64,000 nt of DNA, from assembly GCF_019175385.1 (NCBI RefSeq), contig NC_083339.1, positions 49,218,282-49,282,281 of the forward strand, given 5' to 3'. The position numbers and the translations under genes are program-made. Of the stretch, positions 1 through 11,143 are shown one piece after another (the stretch's first letter is position 1; each line of letters opens with the position of its first letter). The notes under the pieces were generated by a model. The model worked only from the letters and a program-made list of their open reading frames with translations. It was not told where the DNA came from and made no database searches. The DNA is from Lycium barbarum. Its lineage: Eukaryota; Streptophyta; Magnoliopsida; Solanales; Solanaceae.

Positions 1-291
1 TAATTTGGCCGACGGTGGGCCTCTGTGGAAATAACAGATTGTGATCCGGCTTGTGTCGCCTCCTTGGATAGGTTCCATTGCTGTCTATGGTATCCTTAAT
101 TTCTTTTAAGGTAGGAGTCATCTCAATAGCAATGAAATAGAACAGCATTTTCTTGTCATCCCAATACCCCGCCAACACCTCTATCCGCTCCGGGCGACCT
201 TTCATTGTCATGATAGAGGGTAAGTGTCCTAAAGTGCAATTGATCATTCTCTGGTGAGTATCACCCACCAATTCATACCAAGCTCTCAATA
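1..291 (-). pseudogene. Ogre/Tat Ty3 element, ORF1 remnant (runs off left edge)
   Basis: The minus strand is open for about 97 codons from 291 to the window edge, after an in-frame stop. The peptide contains LRAWYEL near its start, then a hydrophobic stretch ending in IEMTPTLKEI. This WYEL...E-TPTLEE pattern is what I know from the extra ORF upstream of gag in Ogre/Tat elements, related to the plant mobile domain. A further minus-strand piece (580-392) may be the upstream part in another frame. The order, reading leftwards from the LTR at 911 and the primer site at 890-908, fits the start of an Ogre/Tat internal region. Family assignment is from memory of motifs; function of ORF1 is unknown. 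Confidence 0.45.
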
Positions 292-889
292 ACTATGGGG
301 CCTTAGTGACGATGTTAAAATGGATTCTTCAATCTATCTACAAAACAAAACACGGTTAAGATTCTCCCATCTCTGTAGGATCAATGGCCAATCACATAGG
401 CACGAACATGTTTCCACATAGCACATAAATGAGATGTGGTGTTTTTCGGGTCATAGACCGTCCGAACACAAGGTAGTCTCTCATAATAAGCCTTAGGTAG
501 GTCTGAGATACCCCAGGCCCGTCTAAGTACAAATGCTCTAGTTTAGTAGGGATTTGGCTTAGCTTTATCCAAGTTTTCACTAGAGTGGTTTTTCACGAAA
601 GACCGGGAACCCGAGCAGACAACTGGGGCTAAACCGTTAGGGCTGTTGGATGACTGCGAACCAACCCCGCCTCATAACGGTTCCAAAAGAAATTTTTGGT
701 TTTATAGTGAAGGAACAACCGCGTGCTCTACGAAGTCGCCTTTGGAACAAAGTGTAAAATAAATGCCAGGAGTGGCGGAATTATGATATGCATGCAATAA
801 CAGTTAACAATTGCGAGAAAGTAAACACATAGACAGTTAAGGCAGATATACTCATATTATATTGGAATCCTTATGGTTAGAACCTTTAA
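292..889 (-). other. leader region between PBS and ORF1, no intact gene
   Basis: This is the stretch between the primer site and the readable ORF1 frame of the minus-strand element. It contains one 62-codon minus frame (580-392) that is probably a displaced part of ORF1, and nothing else I can support. Confidence 0.35.
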
Positions 890-908
890 GTCCCTAGCAG
901 AGTCGCCA
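890..908 (-). other. primer binding site, Ogre/Tat type
   Basis: Read on the minus strand this is TGGCGACTCTGCTAGGGAC, starting two bases after the LTR end (…CGTTACA). TGGCGACTC-GCTGGGGA is the tRNA-Arg type primer site I know from Ogre/Tat elements. It fixes the orientation: the LTR is to the right and the genes to the left. Confidence 0.6.
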
Positions 909-910
909 TC

Positions 911-2830
911 TGTAACGGTTCGATTTTTACGCAGGTTAAGGCATAAAAGCTACAACGAACTCATTGGCGCTCTTTCGGACTTAGTTTTGAAAAGAGTGGC
1001 CGCCAAATTTTTAGGAAATTAGGAAAATCGAGGGTGAAGGATTTATTCAAAAATCATGAAAAATCCTTCGTAATCCAGAGTTCTAGGTAAGGGTTCAGAT
1101 GATCCCCTGGGGAACGTTTTAGGCACCCCAGTATTAAGGATCCGTACTATACGGTTGACCTTCGAATTCCAATGTATGAGCATTTGCATGAACTGTCTGT
1201 TTAGTGTTTATTCTCGCAAAAAATCTTGTCATTTTGGCATGTCATTTTTGAGAAAAAAAGAATTTTGATATGTTCCCTTTATATATAGGGTACATAAGTT
1301 CGGATTTATAATATCCAGATAAAATAATCTCCCTTAGTATACGGGGATGATGTATTTTTGCTTTGGAAAATGAGTGTAGAGTCATCATCTTTAAAAATAT
1401 GAACTTGTTATATTTTGAGTGTATAATCTTGTTCATTCTTTAACTCATACTTTATTTGGATCGATTCGTTTAATACGGGTAGAATGTTTTGTCCAAGAAC
1501 TCGTATATACCAATGTTTTTTGTTTTATCATACCTCTTTTGTTATAAGTTTTAGGAAATTTGATCTCGGATTTCGTAGCCAAATAATTCTCCATTTTAAA
1601 GAGGTATGTTCGTTTTCCTTCTGGGCTTGGCCCAAATAAATTTGTGCATAGATATTTTGATATGTCTATATCATCACCCCTTTTTTATCTGTGAATGGGC
1701 TTTGGCCCAAAACTCCATTTTGTCTTTGCTGAACCTGGCCAGTTCTGGCCATATTTTCTAAAACCAGCGGGCTTTTGGCCCAATATTTTGCTAAATTCTT
1801 TTGATAAGAAAAAACACATTTATTCTTGGCCTTATTTTTAAAATAAAACCTGGTTTTTTATCAAGAATGTGCATTGATTTCAAAACTCAGTCCATAAAAT
1901 TGTAATACTCGTGATTTTGAAAATGTCCTTTTGAACCGTGTCAAAAAATACCTGGCTTTATTTTGAATAAAATGTGGTTTTATTTTTAGAAAGAATATAT
2001 GCTTTGGTTTCAAATTCAGTCCATTTTTCTTTAATGGTGTTGCAACATTTGTAATTTTGAAATATTCTTTTTGTTTAAAATTAAACCATGTGAAGAATAG
2101 TTTAGCTAATTATCTATTTAAGTTTGACAAAATCATTACGCTAAATCCGGATTTTTGAAAATGGTTTTAGGGGACTTAAAGTCAATCTAAACAGCATAAG
2201 TACAGTTATCCTAAGACTACTAGTTCATATGATAAGGATTCCACTATGACATGAGTTTTTACAAGTTTTGTACAAATATACACAAAGCTCAAAGATGAAG
2301 GAAAAACATGAAACAAATAAAGGAAATGGAAAGACTAGGGGCGTACCAAGCCCCTAGCTGGCCATTTTCACCCATGACTGGGCCTTCTGCGCGCCAAGCT
2401 ATTTAATTATATCTTCACGGACTCGATATCTTTGGAGAAAGAACTTTCCTTATTTGGCCTGAGGCCCAATAGGCAGGCTGACCCCGACTCGAATGGTCAT
2501 CTGGGGAAGGAGAAAAGGAAAACGGAACCCGATTAGTTTATAATTTTCTGAACTTATCACGATTATATTTACAAAAAAGAAGACATATATCAAATATGTA
2601 TGCATGTATCAAGTAAATTTATATATTGATGAAGTAAAGAAATTATGCAGGTGTGTATATATGTATACCACAAGGTCCACTGGCAGGTATTTGGTAACAA
2701 AGTGGAAGGGAGAGTCGTCACCCCCGTATTCCCGATGCCACACAAGTTCCAAGGGGTTTCATGAACCCCAGGCATGGCTAGTCATCGGGGAAGGCTAAGA
2801 CTAGACCCCTACCCCCCAAATTACCTTATC
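911..2830 (-). mobile_element. 5' LTR of minus-strand Ogre/Tat element (outer end not located)
   Basis: The LTR 3' end (plus-strand TGTAACGG at 911) abuts the primer site at 890-908. About 170-240 bp inside is the block reading, on the minus strand, GGGGTGCCTAAAACGTTCCCC, close to the 'GGTGCCTAACACCTTCCC' box common near the 3' end of Ogre/Tat LTRs. The outer boundary could not be fixed. The LTR may extend well past 2830, since Ogre LTRs can exceed 4 kb. No reading frame over 100 codons was found. Confidence 0.5.
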
Positions 2831-5472
2831 CTATACCAATGCAACCAATATATAGGCAGATTCCAAGACCAAACCGTAATATAATTGGCCATGCTCATGA
2901 ACATAATGCAAACCAAGGAACAGAGACAATCAAGAAAAACTTCTGGACATGAGCTTAAAGTAGCAAAAGTAGGACCAAACATATACGCATGAAAGGAACT
3001 CAAGGCAAGCCGAGAAGAACAAAGAGGCAAGGACCAAAAGGTACAGTCATGGGGGTAACGCAACTGCAGCCCACCAATGTAACATAAATGGAACAAGGAA
3101 CAAAGCAACATGATCATGGAGAGACAACATAGGCTGCAGTATACAGATATGGGATGGCCAAGGATAGGAAATCAAAACACATAACCATGGTAAGACACAC
3201 ACAAACTGTGACACACAAGGGAGGCAAGCCAATACTAAAACACACTATCATGAAATGAACTAAGCAATTTATATCTTGCCAATGAGATAACAGACAGAAC
3301 AAATCAAGGTATGTGGACATGGCAGGGAGAGAGGCAAGACTAAGGCCCTCCTATATCTGAATTTTCATATACATAGCCTGGTGTCAAATAAAAGCAGCTT
3401 GTACAATCTAGGAACAGGTAAATAAGACAATGGTCAAGGTAACAGCCTCACACTTCCACTAATTCCTTTCCTTTTTGCCTAACTTCAATCACATGTGCAC
3501 ACTCATTTAGTCTAGGCACTGGGTCCATGTGATTCTAGGGTACCTTGCATTGAACACACAACCCCACAGGCCATAGAAGTGCCATGGGCCCTTTATCTGC
3601 GGGAAAAGTTGTTATAAACCAGGCTGAGCCTTCTTTTTCTTCTTTCTCCAGGGTACCTTTAAAAGACTCATCCCAGGCCATATGGCCTTAGTTCACTTTT
3701 AGCCCCCTTTTGATCATATGTAGGTTTGCATTTTCCAGTTGTTCACAGCCTAAAATTCAATCCAAAAGGGGTTTTAAAACATACATGTTCAACTAAGCAG
3801 AAACAATCATCTTAGGCTAGGGTCATGACCATTTCTCAAACTCTCCAATGCATAACTAAAATAATTCAGAGGTATAGCATGGGTCAGGTTAACCACTAAC
3901 AAGTTATTCAAGGTCCCTTTGGCTTCACAGTCTCACTTTAGATGGGTCTAAACTCCCTACAGGTCATGCCAAGCCATAACCCATATTCAAACCAACCCCA
4001 CGGATACACACAACTAAATTAGAAAGCAAATGGTAGTTCAACACACAAACAGAGCATTCTCATAGAGGCCTGACGCCAAACAAGCCAGTAATGACACTAA
4101 TCAGGTGAGCAAACCAATCAGAATCCCAAATCAGAGGTACAAAAGGGCCCTAGGGAGGCCACAGCAAGCAGTTTGAGACCTTGAACACTACATTAGCTTA
4201 TTTAAGATAAAGAAAAACTTTGGAAGGGCCTGTGACTTAGAGCACACACTTAAATTTAGTAGTTTTGAACTCACCTCCGCTTTTACAAGTCCAGGTATAT
4301 AACAAACATATTAGCTAATTAAGATCAATGTCAATTCACACATAGATATACTCTTAAGGCCTTTAGTAGAGGAAAAGGGATTTCAGGAGGCATACTATGT
4401 GAACAATTAGTTAAACCAATCTTGAAACAGTTTTAGTCCTTAACAATAGCCCTTCAGCTACTTAATCTAATCTGAACCTTTTCAAAGAAAACAAGAAGAA
4501 AGAAAGGGAGATAGGTTTATAGCATGATCAGGTTCTTGTAATAAAAAAGATTCAATCATCACCACAAAGGAGACAGGTTACAACAACAACAACAACAACA
4601 ACAAATAAAGGGTACAAGTTCCCAGGTGCAAATCACAAGTGCACAAGTTGAGGAAAATTAGAAGGTACATGATGACCAATAGAAGTAAATGGCAAGCAAC
4701 AAGGTTGGTACTCAGTTTCCTGTGACATGGGATTAGACAACCCCAAACACACTTACTAGTCCTACTTCCATACAAATACCCAATTCAGACCACAAAACAC
4801 AGACAAACAAATTCCCTAGACTTAATAAAAAAAACTTTTTAGGGTACATAGTGAAAACAAACAGGACTTAGATTTATTTTTTTTTTCAATTACTGACAAC
4901 AGATCTTTTAACTTTAGGTGTACCCCCCCCCCCCCCCATCCCCCCAAGATATAGTTAAGTCCTCCTAATCCACCTGAAACCCTTGTATGTCCCAGGACCA
5001 TGAGGAGAAGGTCAAAAGAATGAGAAAATAGTCTCAGGGTCCTGAAAGGGAAACAGGATAGGGTGGGGTAATCACCTCCCCATCTCTTTTTCCTGAGTCT
5101 CCTTTTAGTAAAAAGGGATCTTGGATTCCACTGGTCACTACCTCCAGTTCATGCCCGGGCTCACCTTTTACTCTCCCAAGATCCTTCCCCCATCCCATGG
5201 CCTCATTCTATACCCCAGTGACAGCACTAAGAACCACAGGAAGGTTTAGAACAACCTAACACTATCACAAAACTACCACAGTTGATTCATTGAACTTTAT
5301 CCACACTTTAAAGATTTTGTGGCCAAGTTAGAAGCACGATCACTAAGACAGAACCAACATAAGCATTTAAATGGAAATGACACAGAATAATATTCAAAGG
5401 CAATCTCAACCCAAAGTCTAACTATGGAATGACTTTATCCTTTTTATACCACACAACATCCCAGAGCATATA
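2831..5472. other. non-coding, repeat-like; no gene seen
   Basis: No plausible exon chain or domain was recognised. The stretch holds a CAA microsatellite (about 4582-4603) and a C-rich run near 4923-4945. It may be the continuation of the Ogre-type LTR or another unrecognised repeat. Confidence 0.3.
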
Positions 5473-5586
5473 TGTTACACCTCGCACTTTCAGAGCATGA
5501 GCACGCCATGCATTTCATAGTATTAATGGAGTATCAGAGCTGTCCCTTGATGTTTTGAAAAGTACGAGCCATGGGAAGTACGTAGC
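5473..5586 (+). mobile_element. left stub of an older LTR, interrupted by the Tekay insertion
   Basis: TGTTACACCTCGCACTTTC looks like an LTR 5' terminus; the 31224 LTR also begins TGTTACACCTCG. The sequence is cut at the GTAGC target duplication and resumes at 16453. Confidence 0.5.
5582..5586. repeat. target-site duplication, left copy (GTAGC)
   Basis: Five bases identical to 16448-16452, directly flanking the Tekay element, as expected for Ty3 integrase. Confidence 0.93.
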
Positions 5587-8500
5587 TGTTATATCCCGTA
5601 TTTTTGAACGTCGGATTATTTGTAAGCTGAGGTGGGGCCCACACGTCAAGATTTTTTTTGGAACATGTGACAAGCTATATGAATCACATATGTAAAGTTA
5701 AACACAACTCATGAAGGACCCTTGGGCCAAATCAAAGTGGAAGCCCTCCAAACGAATATTTTTAAGAAAACGTTTCCGGGTGACCTGACTTGGAGGGGCA
5801 AATACGGTATTATAAGTTTGGAATTTGGAAACATACCAAGAGATAGAAGTTATAGATAATTGCATTAGCTTTCCAACCATAGGTCGTGGGTTCCTAGGTG
5901 AAGTCGGTACAAGGAGATATGGACGTTTTAAGGTCAAAAGGTCAGTGGGCTATGCCCAACTCGGGACCAACCGGTTTGGCCCAAGAAAAATGAAAAGAAA
6001 AAATAAATGAGGCCCAAGTTTAAGAGGGTGGCCGGCCAAATCCATGGCCCAAACCCACAAAAAAATTAATGAATTTTTCATGTGTTAAAATAGATGAAAG
6101 GGACCATATATTATCACTTATCCATTAGAATTTTCAAGAAACACAAAAGATGAAGAACAAAAACAAAGGGCCATTTCGGCCAAGACCCATGGAAATTGAG
6201 TACCTTAAATCTTGTTCCAAAAATTGTTTTCTTGTAGTATTCCTACCAATTCAAGTACCCTCTACAACGTGGTATGATTATTTCGGAAGATGGTTCATCC
6301 GTTTCATCGTTTCCGCACTTTGGTTAAGTGAAGAAGATTGGAGAAAAAGGTAAGAATTCATTCCATGTTATTATGTTATGAAGGTTTGTTTGTATTGTAG
6401 TATGTAGAAATGAGTAGAAAGTATGGAAATATGGAAGTTTGCAAAGTGGGTATGTAAGTTGGCATGTAGCCGTGTGTGTATGTATGTTATATACGTATGG
6501 TGAGTTAAATTTATGTTGTATTCTAGTTGTGAGTATGATGGAATTCATATTGAGAATGAAATTTGAATGAATTTGGTTGAAGTTGGAAATATAGGTATTG
6601 GCCGTGTGGTATATGGAGATTAGAATGGGAATGAATTCATTTTGTTTAATATGTTGGTTGTGTTGTTGTGATCCTTATAATGTAAAGGAAGGTAATATGA
6701 TTTAAGTTGGCATTGAAATGGAATGTAAAAGGTTATGTCATTCTAATATGATTTTATGATATTGTGGAAATGAAGTCGTAAGGTGTAAAGTATGATGATT
6801 GTTGATGAAGTTGGAAGATAGAAACATGTTATGAAAATGTTTGTTAAAGATTAGAAGTTTTGGTGGAATTATGACTTTGGTGGAAAGCTTGTATATTGTG
6901 TATATCTTGTGAATATTTTGTGGAATTGATATGAAATGCTTCCAAATTATATTGTGATGATCTTGATTAATGATGAATGTGAAACCCTTGAGATTTGTTT
7001 GGAAATTTGAAGTTGAAATGGAAGTATCGCACTATGTTAGAAAGGGAACTAGTTGTGCCATATTGTGTCTTGTAGTTATTGTTGTTGTTGTTAGTGTTGT
7101 TATTGGGTTGTTGTTGATTGTTTTGACCGAGTTGAATTCTCGGGGATGCTATATGTATAGGGGAAATGCTGCCCAAATTTTTGTAGAAAAGTGTTGATTT
7201 GATATTTAAGTCCTAAAGTCTTAGGGTTAACATATGGTAAATGTGACCATTTGTAGACTTTGGACGAAACGGGAAGTGAACTTGGAAAGGCGTAAAAAGC
7301 ATAAAAGGTATGTAAAGCTATCCCAATTCTTCTTTTGGCATGTCCTAGATGTACTAGGATCGGATTTGAGCCTCGAGAAATATTCTATCTTTCGGAATCC
7401 GCGTTTCAAATTGTCCCTTTTTCATTCACTGGAATTGAACCCTATAAGTATGCTTTGTTAAAGAATTGTGTAAACTTCCGCAAATTGTCTAGAAAGTTAT
7501 GAAATGTCCCTAGGACCTCCGTAGGTGACTCCATAAGCTTAATATACGTAATTTGAGCCCACGGCTTCGGTTGTCCCGAGGTGGGCCCACTATTTCCGAC
7601 TTTACCCTTTTTGTGTTATAACATAATTTCAAGCGGTTCTAAAGGAAACGCCTAAACTACTCTTCTAACTACCAATGATATTTATTCTAAATACTTTATT
7701 GAATCTCTGTAAAGGTATGATATTTTGTGTCTCATTTAGTCTCCCACTATTCCCGCTTTGCCTTTTAGTGTACTATTGCCTTATTTTCGAACAATATAAA
7801 ATGAAACGTTTTAACTATCCTTTTAACTACTAAGGAAAATTGTTTTAATGATTCCCTCGAGTCTGGTAAACTATTTTTGAATATGAAAATGATCCCTGAA
7901 GGATTATTCTTCCGTAACTCATTATGACATACGACATACACTTACTATGATTCTGTCCGATTTCATTGGTTTGATTTGTCATCCGATATGCCTCATTGAG
8001 TCTCTGCAAATATATGGTATTTTTATTGCATTTAGTTTCTCACTACTCCATTCGTGGATGCCTCAATGTTTCCCCCACTGAGCCCGGGCCAGGATATGTT
8101 GTCAAGCGTATTCCACTGCATTATTCGTCGTGCCTCGATGTGAGGGGGCAGGTATATATGTACATGGGTTGTGGAGTATGTTGTGCCATGTACACACATT
8201 CTGATATGATATGATCTGATATGGTCATCTGATATGAAATGTTACGGGGTTATCCCCTATTCTGCTCCTTATGTGTGGTGGCACCTGCGTCAGGGGGTGG
8301 CCACGTTCTGTTTGCCAAGTCCCTTGGCAGGGGTCGGATATGATATGGTATATGTTTCTGTACACACTCCTCATGTTTTGAAAATATGCATTTCATACTT
8401 CGAATGTTACACTCACTTCTCTGTAAGTTCTGTTTCGGTTATGATCTTGTTCCGTAATGGGACCAGGTACGACATATGTTTTCAGCGAATACTATTTATG

Positions 8501-9062
8501 CTATATGATCAGCATTTTGCTAATCTGGATATTCAGTTCATTTTCTGTATCTTCTGCTTCGATTATGACTTTGTTTACTACGTTCCGTGCTTTACATACT
8601 CAGTACATATTTCGTACTGACCCCCTTCCTTCGGGGGCTGCGTTTTCATGCCGCGCAAGTACAGACGACAGATTTGCTGACCCGCCTGCCTAGGACATCT
8701 ATTCTGCTATTTTGGGAGTGCTCTTTTGTCCAGAGCCTATATGTTGGTATAGTCTGCTGCTATTGTATATATGTATGCTATTCAGGGGTATGACGGGGCC
8801 CTGTCCCGTCTTATGATTCTGTTATAATCTGTAGAGGTCTGTAGACATACTTGTGTGGGTTTTGTATATGTTTTAGGATGATATGATCTGTGACAGCCTT
8901 ATCGGCTCCCATGTACTATGTCGGTTCATTTATGATGATTACTAACGCCAATTGACTTTTACATTTAAAAATATTCTGCTGATATGGCTAGTCTGGGTTA
9001 TTGGGTACGTTTGGGTGTCCAGCACGGACACTAGTCGCGGCCTACGGAGTTGGGTCGTTACA
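5587..9062 (+). repeat. 5' LTR of Tekay element
   Basis: Runs from TGTTATATCCCG to GGGTCGTTACA and matches 12972-16447 base for base except for about 28 substitutions and two single-base indels. The last 500 bp carry an AGTAC...GTACT inverted repeat (8602-8618) and a GC hairpin (8792-8810). Open frames inside, such as the 128-codon one at 8234-8620, recur in the other LTR and resemble no protein I know. Confidence 0.95.
8792..8810 (+). promoter_or_regulatory. GC hairpin in LTR 3' region, copy 1
   Basis: GACGGGGCCCTGTCCCGTC can form a 6-bp stem (GACGGG/CCCGTC) with a 7-base loop, about 250 bp before the LTR end. A matching hairpin with changed stem bases occurs in other LTR families (32785-32801 and, on the minus strand, 41301-41320). 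Confidence 0.5.
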
Positions 9063-9066
9063 AAAG

Positions 9067-9084
9067 TGGTATCAGAGCGGTTCG
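9067..9084 (+). other. primer binding site (initiator tRNA-Met type)
   Basis: TGGTATCAGAGCGG lies four bases after the 5' LTR end. TGGTATCAGAGC is the standard plant tRNA-iMet-complementary primer site. Confidence 0.85.
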
Positions 9085-11143
9085 TCCTCGGAGTGTCTAC
9101 AGACCGTGTCTATTAGAGTCATGTTTATCGGTGTGTTGTGCACCACATCTATAAACAGGAGGCTACAGGACATTTAGGGTGTTACCTTTCTTTGAATCTT
9201 AGATCGTGCGATGAAGCCAGCTGTAGGAAATGAATTCCTTTTTTTTTACTAACCTCTGATTTCAGCTGGAGAACGGTATCGACGTAAGACAGTGACTGAT
9301 GAGATTGGAAGCTGCACAGTACACAGGTAAGTAATGGTATGAAAGATGTATGCTGGGTAAGGTGTTTGAAATACGATTGAAACATGAAGCTGAAGATTGG
9401 AATGAAAAAAATAAACAGTAAAGTGTAGTAGGTGCAGTTTGAGTTGGGCATGTGAGGTAAGCCTCGGCTTCTTTATACTTTTATTTGAAATTGTTAGCCC
9501 CGTGTGGCTATGAGGCGATATGATATGATATGTATATACGTATATGTGTTGGCCCTGTGAGGCATGGTTGGTATTTTCTGTGTACAGGTTTTGGGATAGT
9601 AAGAAATACAGAGGAACCTCTGCCCAAATTTTTCTAGGAATATGAAGAGGAAAATGAGATATAAATTCTTAACATGTCTTGAGGGTCGATACCGATAGGG
9701 CAAACCTACTGTGTTGGATTAAAGTTTAAGAGATACCCTCCATGTCATTTGTAAGAAGCATTACCCTTATTTGGAAAATTTTATCTCGAGAAAGTATATA
9801 TGAGTATCAAATTCGCAATTTATTTAAATGGACTAGAAATATGTTCCAACCCCTTTTTGCTTTAGCACAACCCATGTGAAGGGAGAAATATGTGGAAGGG
9901 CAAAACTGTCCAACGATCAAGTTTCCTCTAATTGAAAGGATACAAAGTGTATGGCAAGCAGTCGGGAATTGAGTGGTTCCCTCACGACTCAAATATATAT
10001 AATATATATACATGGAGGTAAATATTGAAGACGATATAGTCAGAAAAATAAAAGAATTCTCGCTAGGTCGGGGTGGAACCCGCTACGAGAATGTTCTGAA
10101 AAGCTGTCAAGACCCCGACTTGTCTTAAATTGCGTGACAGAGGACGTGCGGGGAAATTGGTGTACTTATACCGGCCTTAACGTGCTTAAATGCATTAAAG
10201 TTGTAAGGTTAAGCGTGCCAGGGCCAGAGCAATTCTGGGATGGGTGACCCCCTGGGAAATGTACAAATATTTTCGCAAACATAGATATAAGAGACGAATA
10301 GAAAATTCGGGGTAACCTAAAGGGAATTAGGATATGTGGAAAGGTAAGAAACTTTATAGGGGTCACACGAGCTGAGACGGATTAGATTGCTAAAAAAGGA
10401 AGAAAAAGCAGCGCAGCTCTGAAATTAGAGTAAATTTGAGCGAGTGATTGAAGATGTATTGTAAAAAAAAATGGCAGTGATATATATATACGTATGTGTA
10501 GCCCCCCCCCCCCCCCCCCCCCCACATTTATGATATGTCGATTGATTGGTGAACCCTAATAGCCAGTGTTGTAATATATGGAAAACATTAACTGGACAGA
10601 ATTTACGAGAAAAGGGGAAAGGTATGGTATAAATGTTACGAAGTAGACTGATATTTATTTTGCTACCGGTTGAGATTGGAAGATTCTAATACAACGATAT
10701 TTGGAAAGAAACGAGAATAATTGAGTGGAAGGTAATGAGATCAAAATGTCAAAAAAAAAAGTGAATCGTAAGAAACGTAATTAAGCGGAGCCTTTAAAAG
10801 AGTCGACGGGCAAAGCACGAAGTTAATTGCGAAAGAGAACTAAAATGAAATAGCGCAGGGCAAAGGAAAACTTATGGCATGAAATGATGAATCATGTGAA
10901 TATCGAATTATTCGATTATCGAGAAAATAGAACGACAGATAAAGAATGGGTATGAAGGAAGAAGGTGATTACTAAGATATAAACAGCAACATTAAGTATA
11001 TTACTTGAGTGCCAGCTATCGGATAAGGTTGTGTACTATATAATTGTGATTCTGTTAAGGTCTCGTACGGACAAAATCAAGTTGTAGGTTAGAAAGAAAA
11101 GATATGGCGGCATTACTTACATGGGGTCCGCGTTGATATCTAT
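9085..11143 (+). other. Tekay internal region without gag, PR or RT
   Basis: Where gag, protease and RT should lie I see no matching frame on either strand. The leader has a splice-acceptor-like stretch at about 9241-9273 (T-run, CTAAC, ending TTTCAG). The region also holds the 5S-like block (10159-10260), a C run of about 22 (10502-10523) and scattered short frames. The gag-RT part was deleted or replaced. Confidence 0.6.
10159..10260 (+). pseudogene. 5S rRNA-like segment inside the Tekay internal region
   Basis: Compared with the plant 5S rRNA consensus as I remember it, this stretch aligns over 102 bases without gaps. The 3' half (10208-10260) agrees at about 44 of 53 positions. It includes the box A region GTTAAGCGTGC and the box C region GGATGGGTGACC followed by CCTGGGAA. 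The 5' half (10159-10207) agrees at only about half the positions but keeps the start GGTG and TACC in register. The last about 15 bases of 5S are not recognisable. This is a derived copy of the internal Pol III promoter of 5S DNA in the same orientation as the retrotransposon. Cassandra TRIM elements are known to carry 5S sequence in their LTRs, but here it is in the internal region of a Ty3 element. Whether TFIIIA or Pol III would still use it is unknown. Confidence 0.7.

Noticed and set aside
8234..8620. 128-codon plus-strand open frame (repeated at 15620-16006)
   Set aside because: It lies in both LTR copies, has no recognisable protein pattern, and overlaps other open frames in the same LTR. 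It is a chance frame in non-coding LTR sequence.
10502..10523. C homopolymer of about 22 as a functional element
   Set aside because: Likely slippage, or a sequencing-length artefact. Only noted as part of the Tekay internal region.
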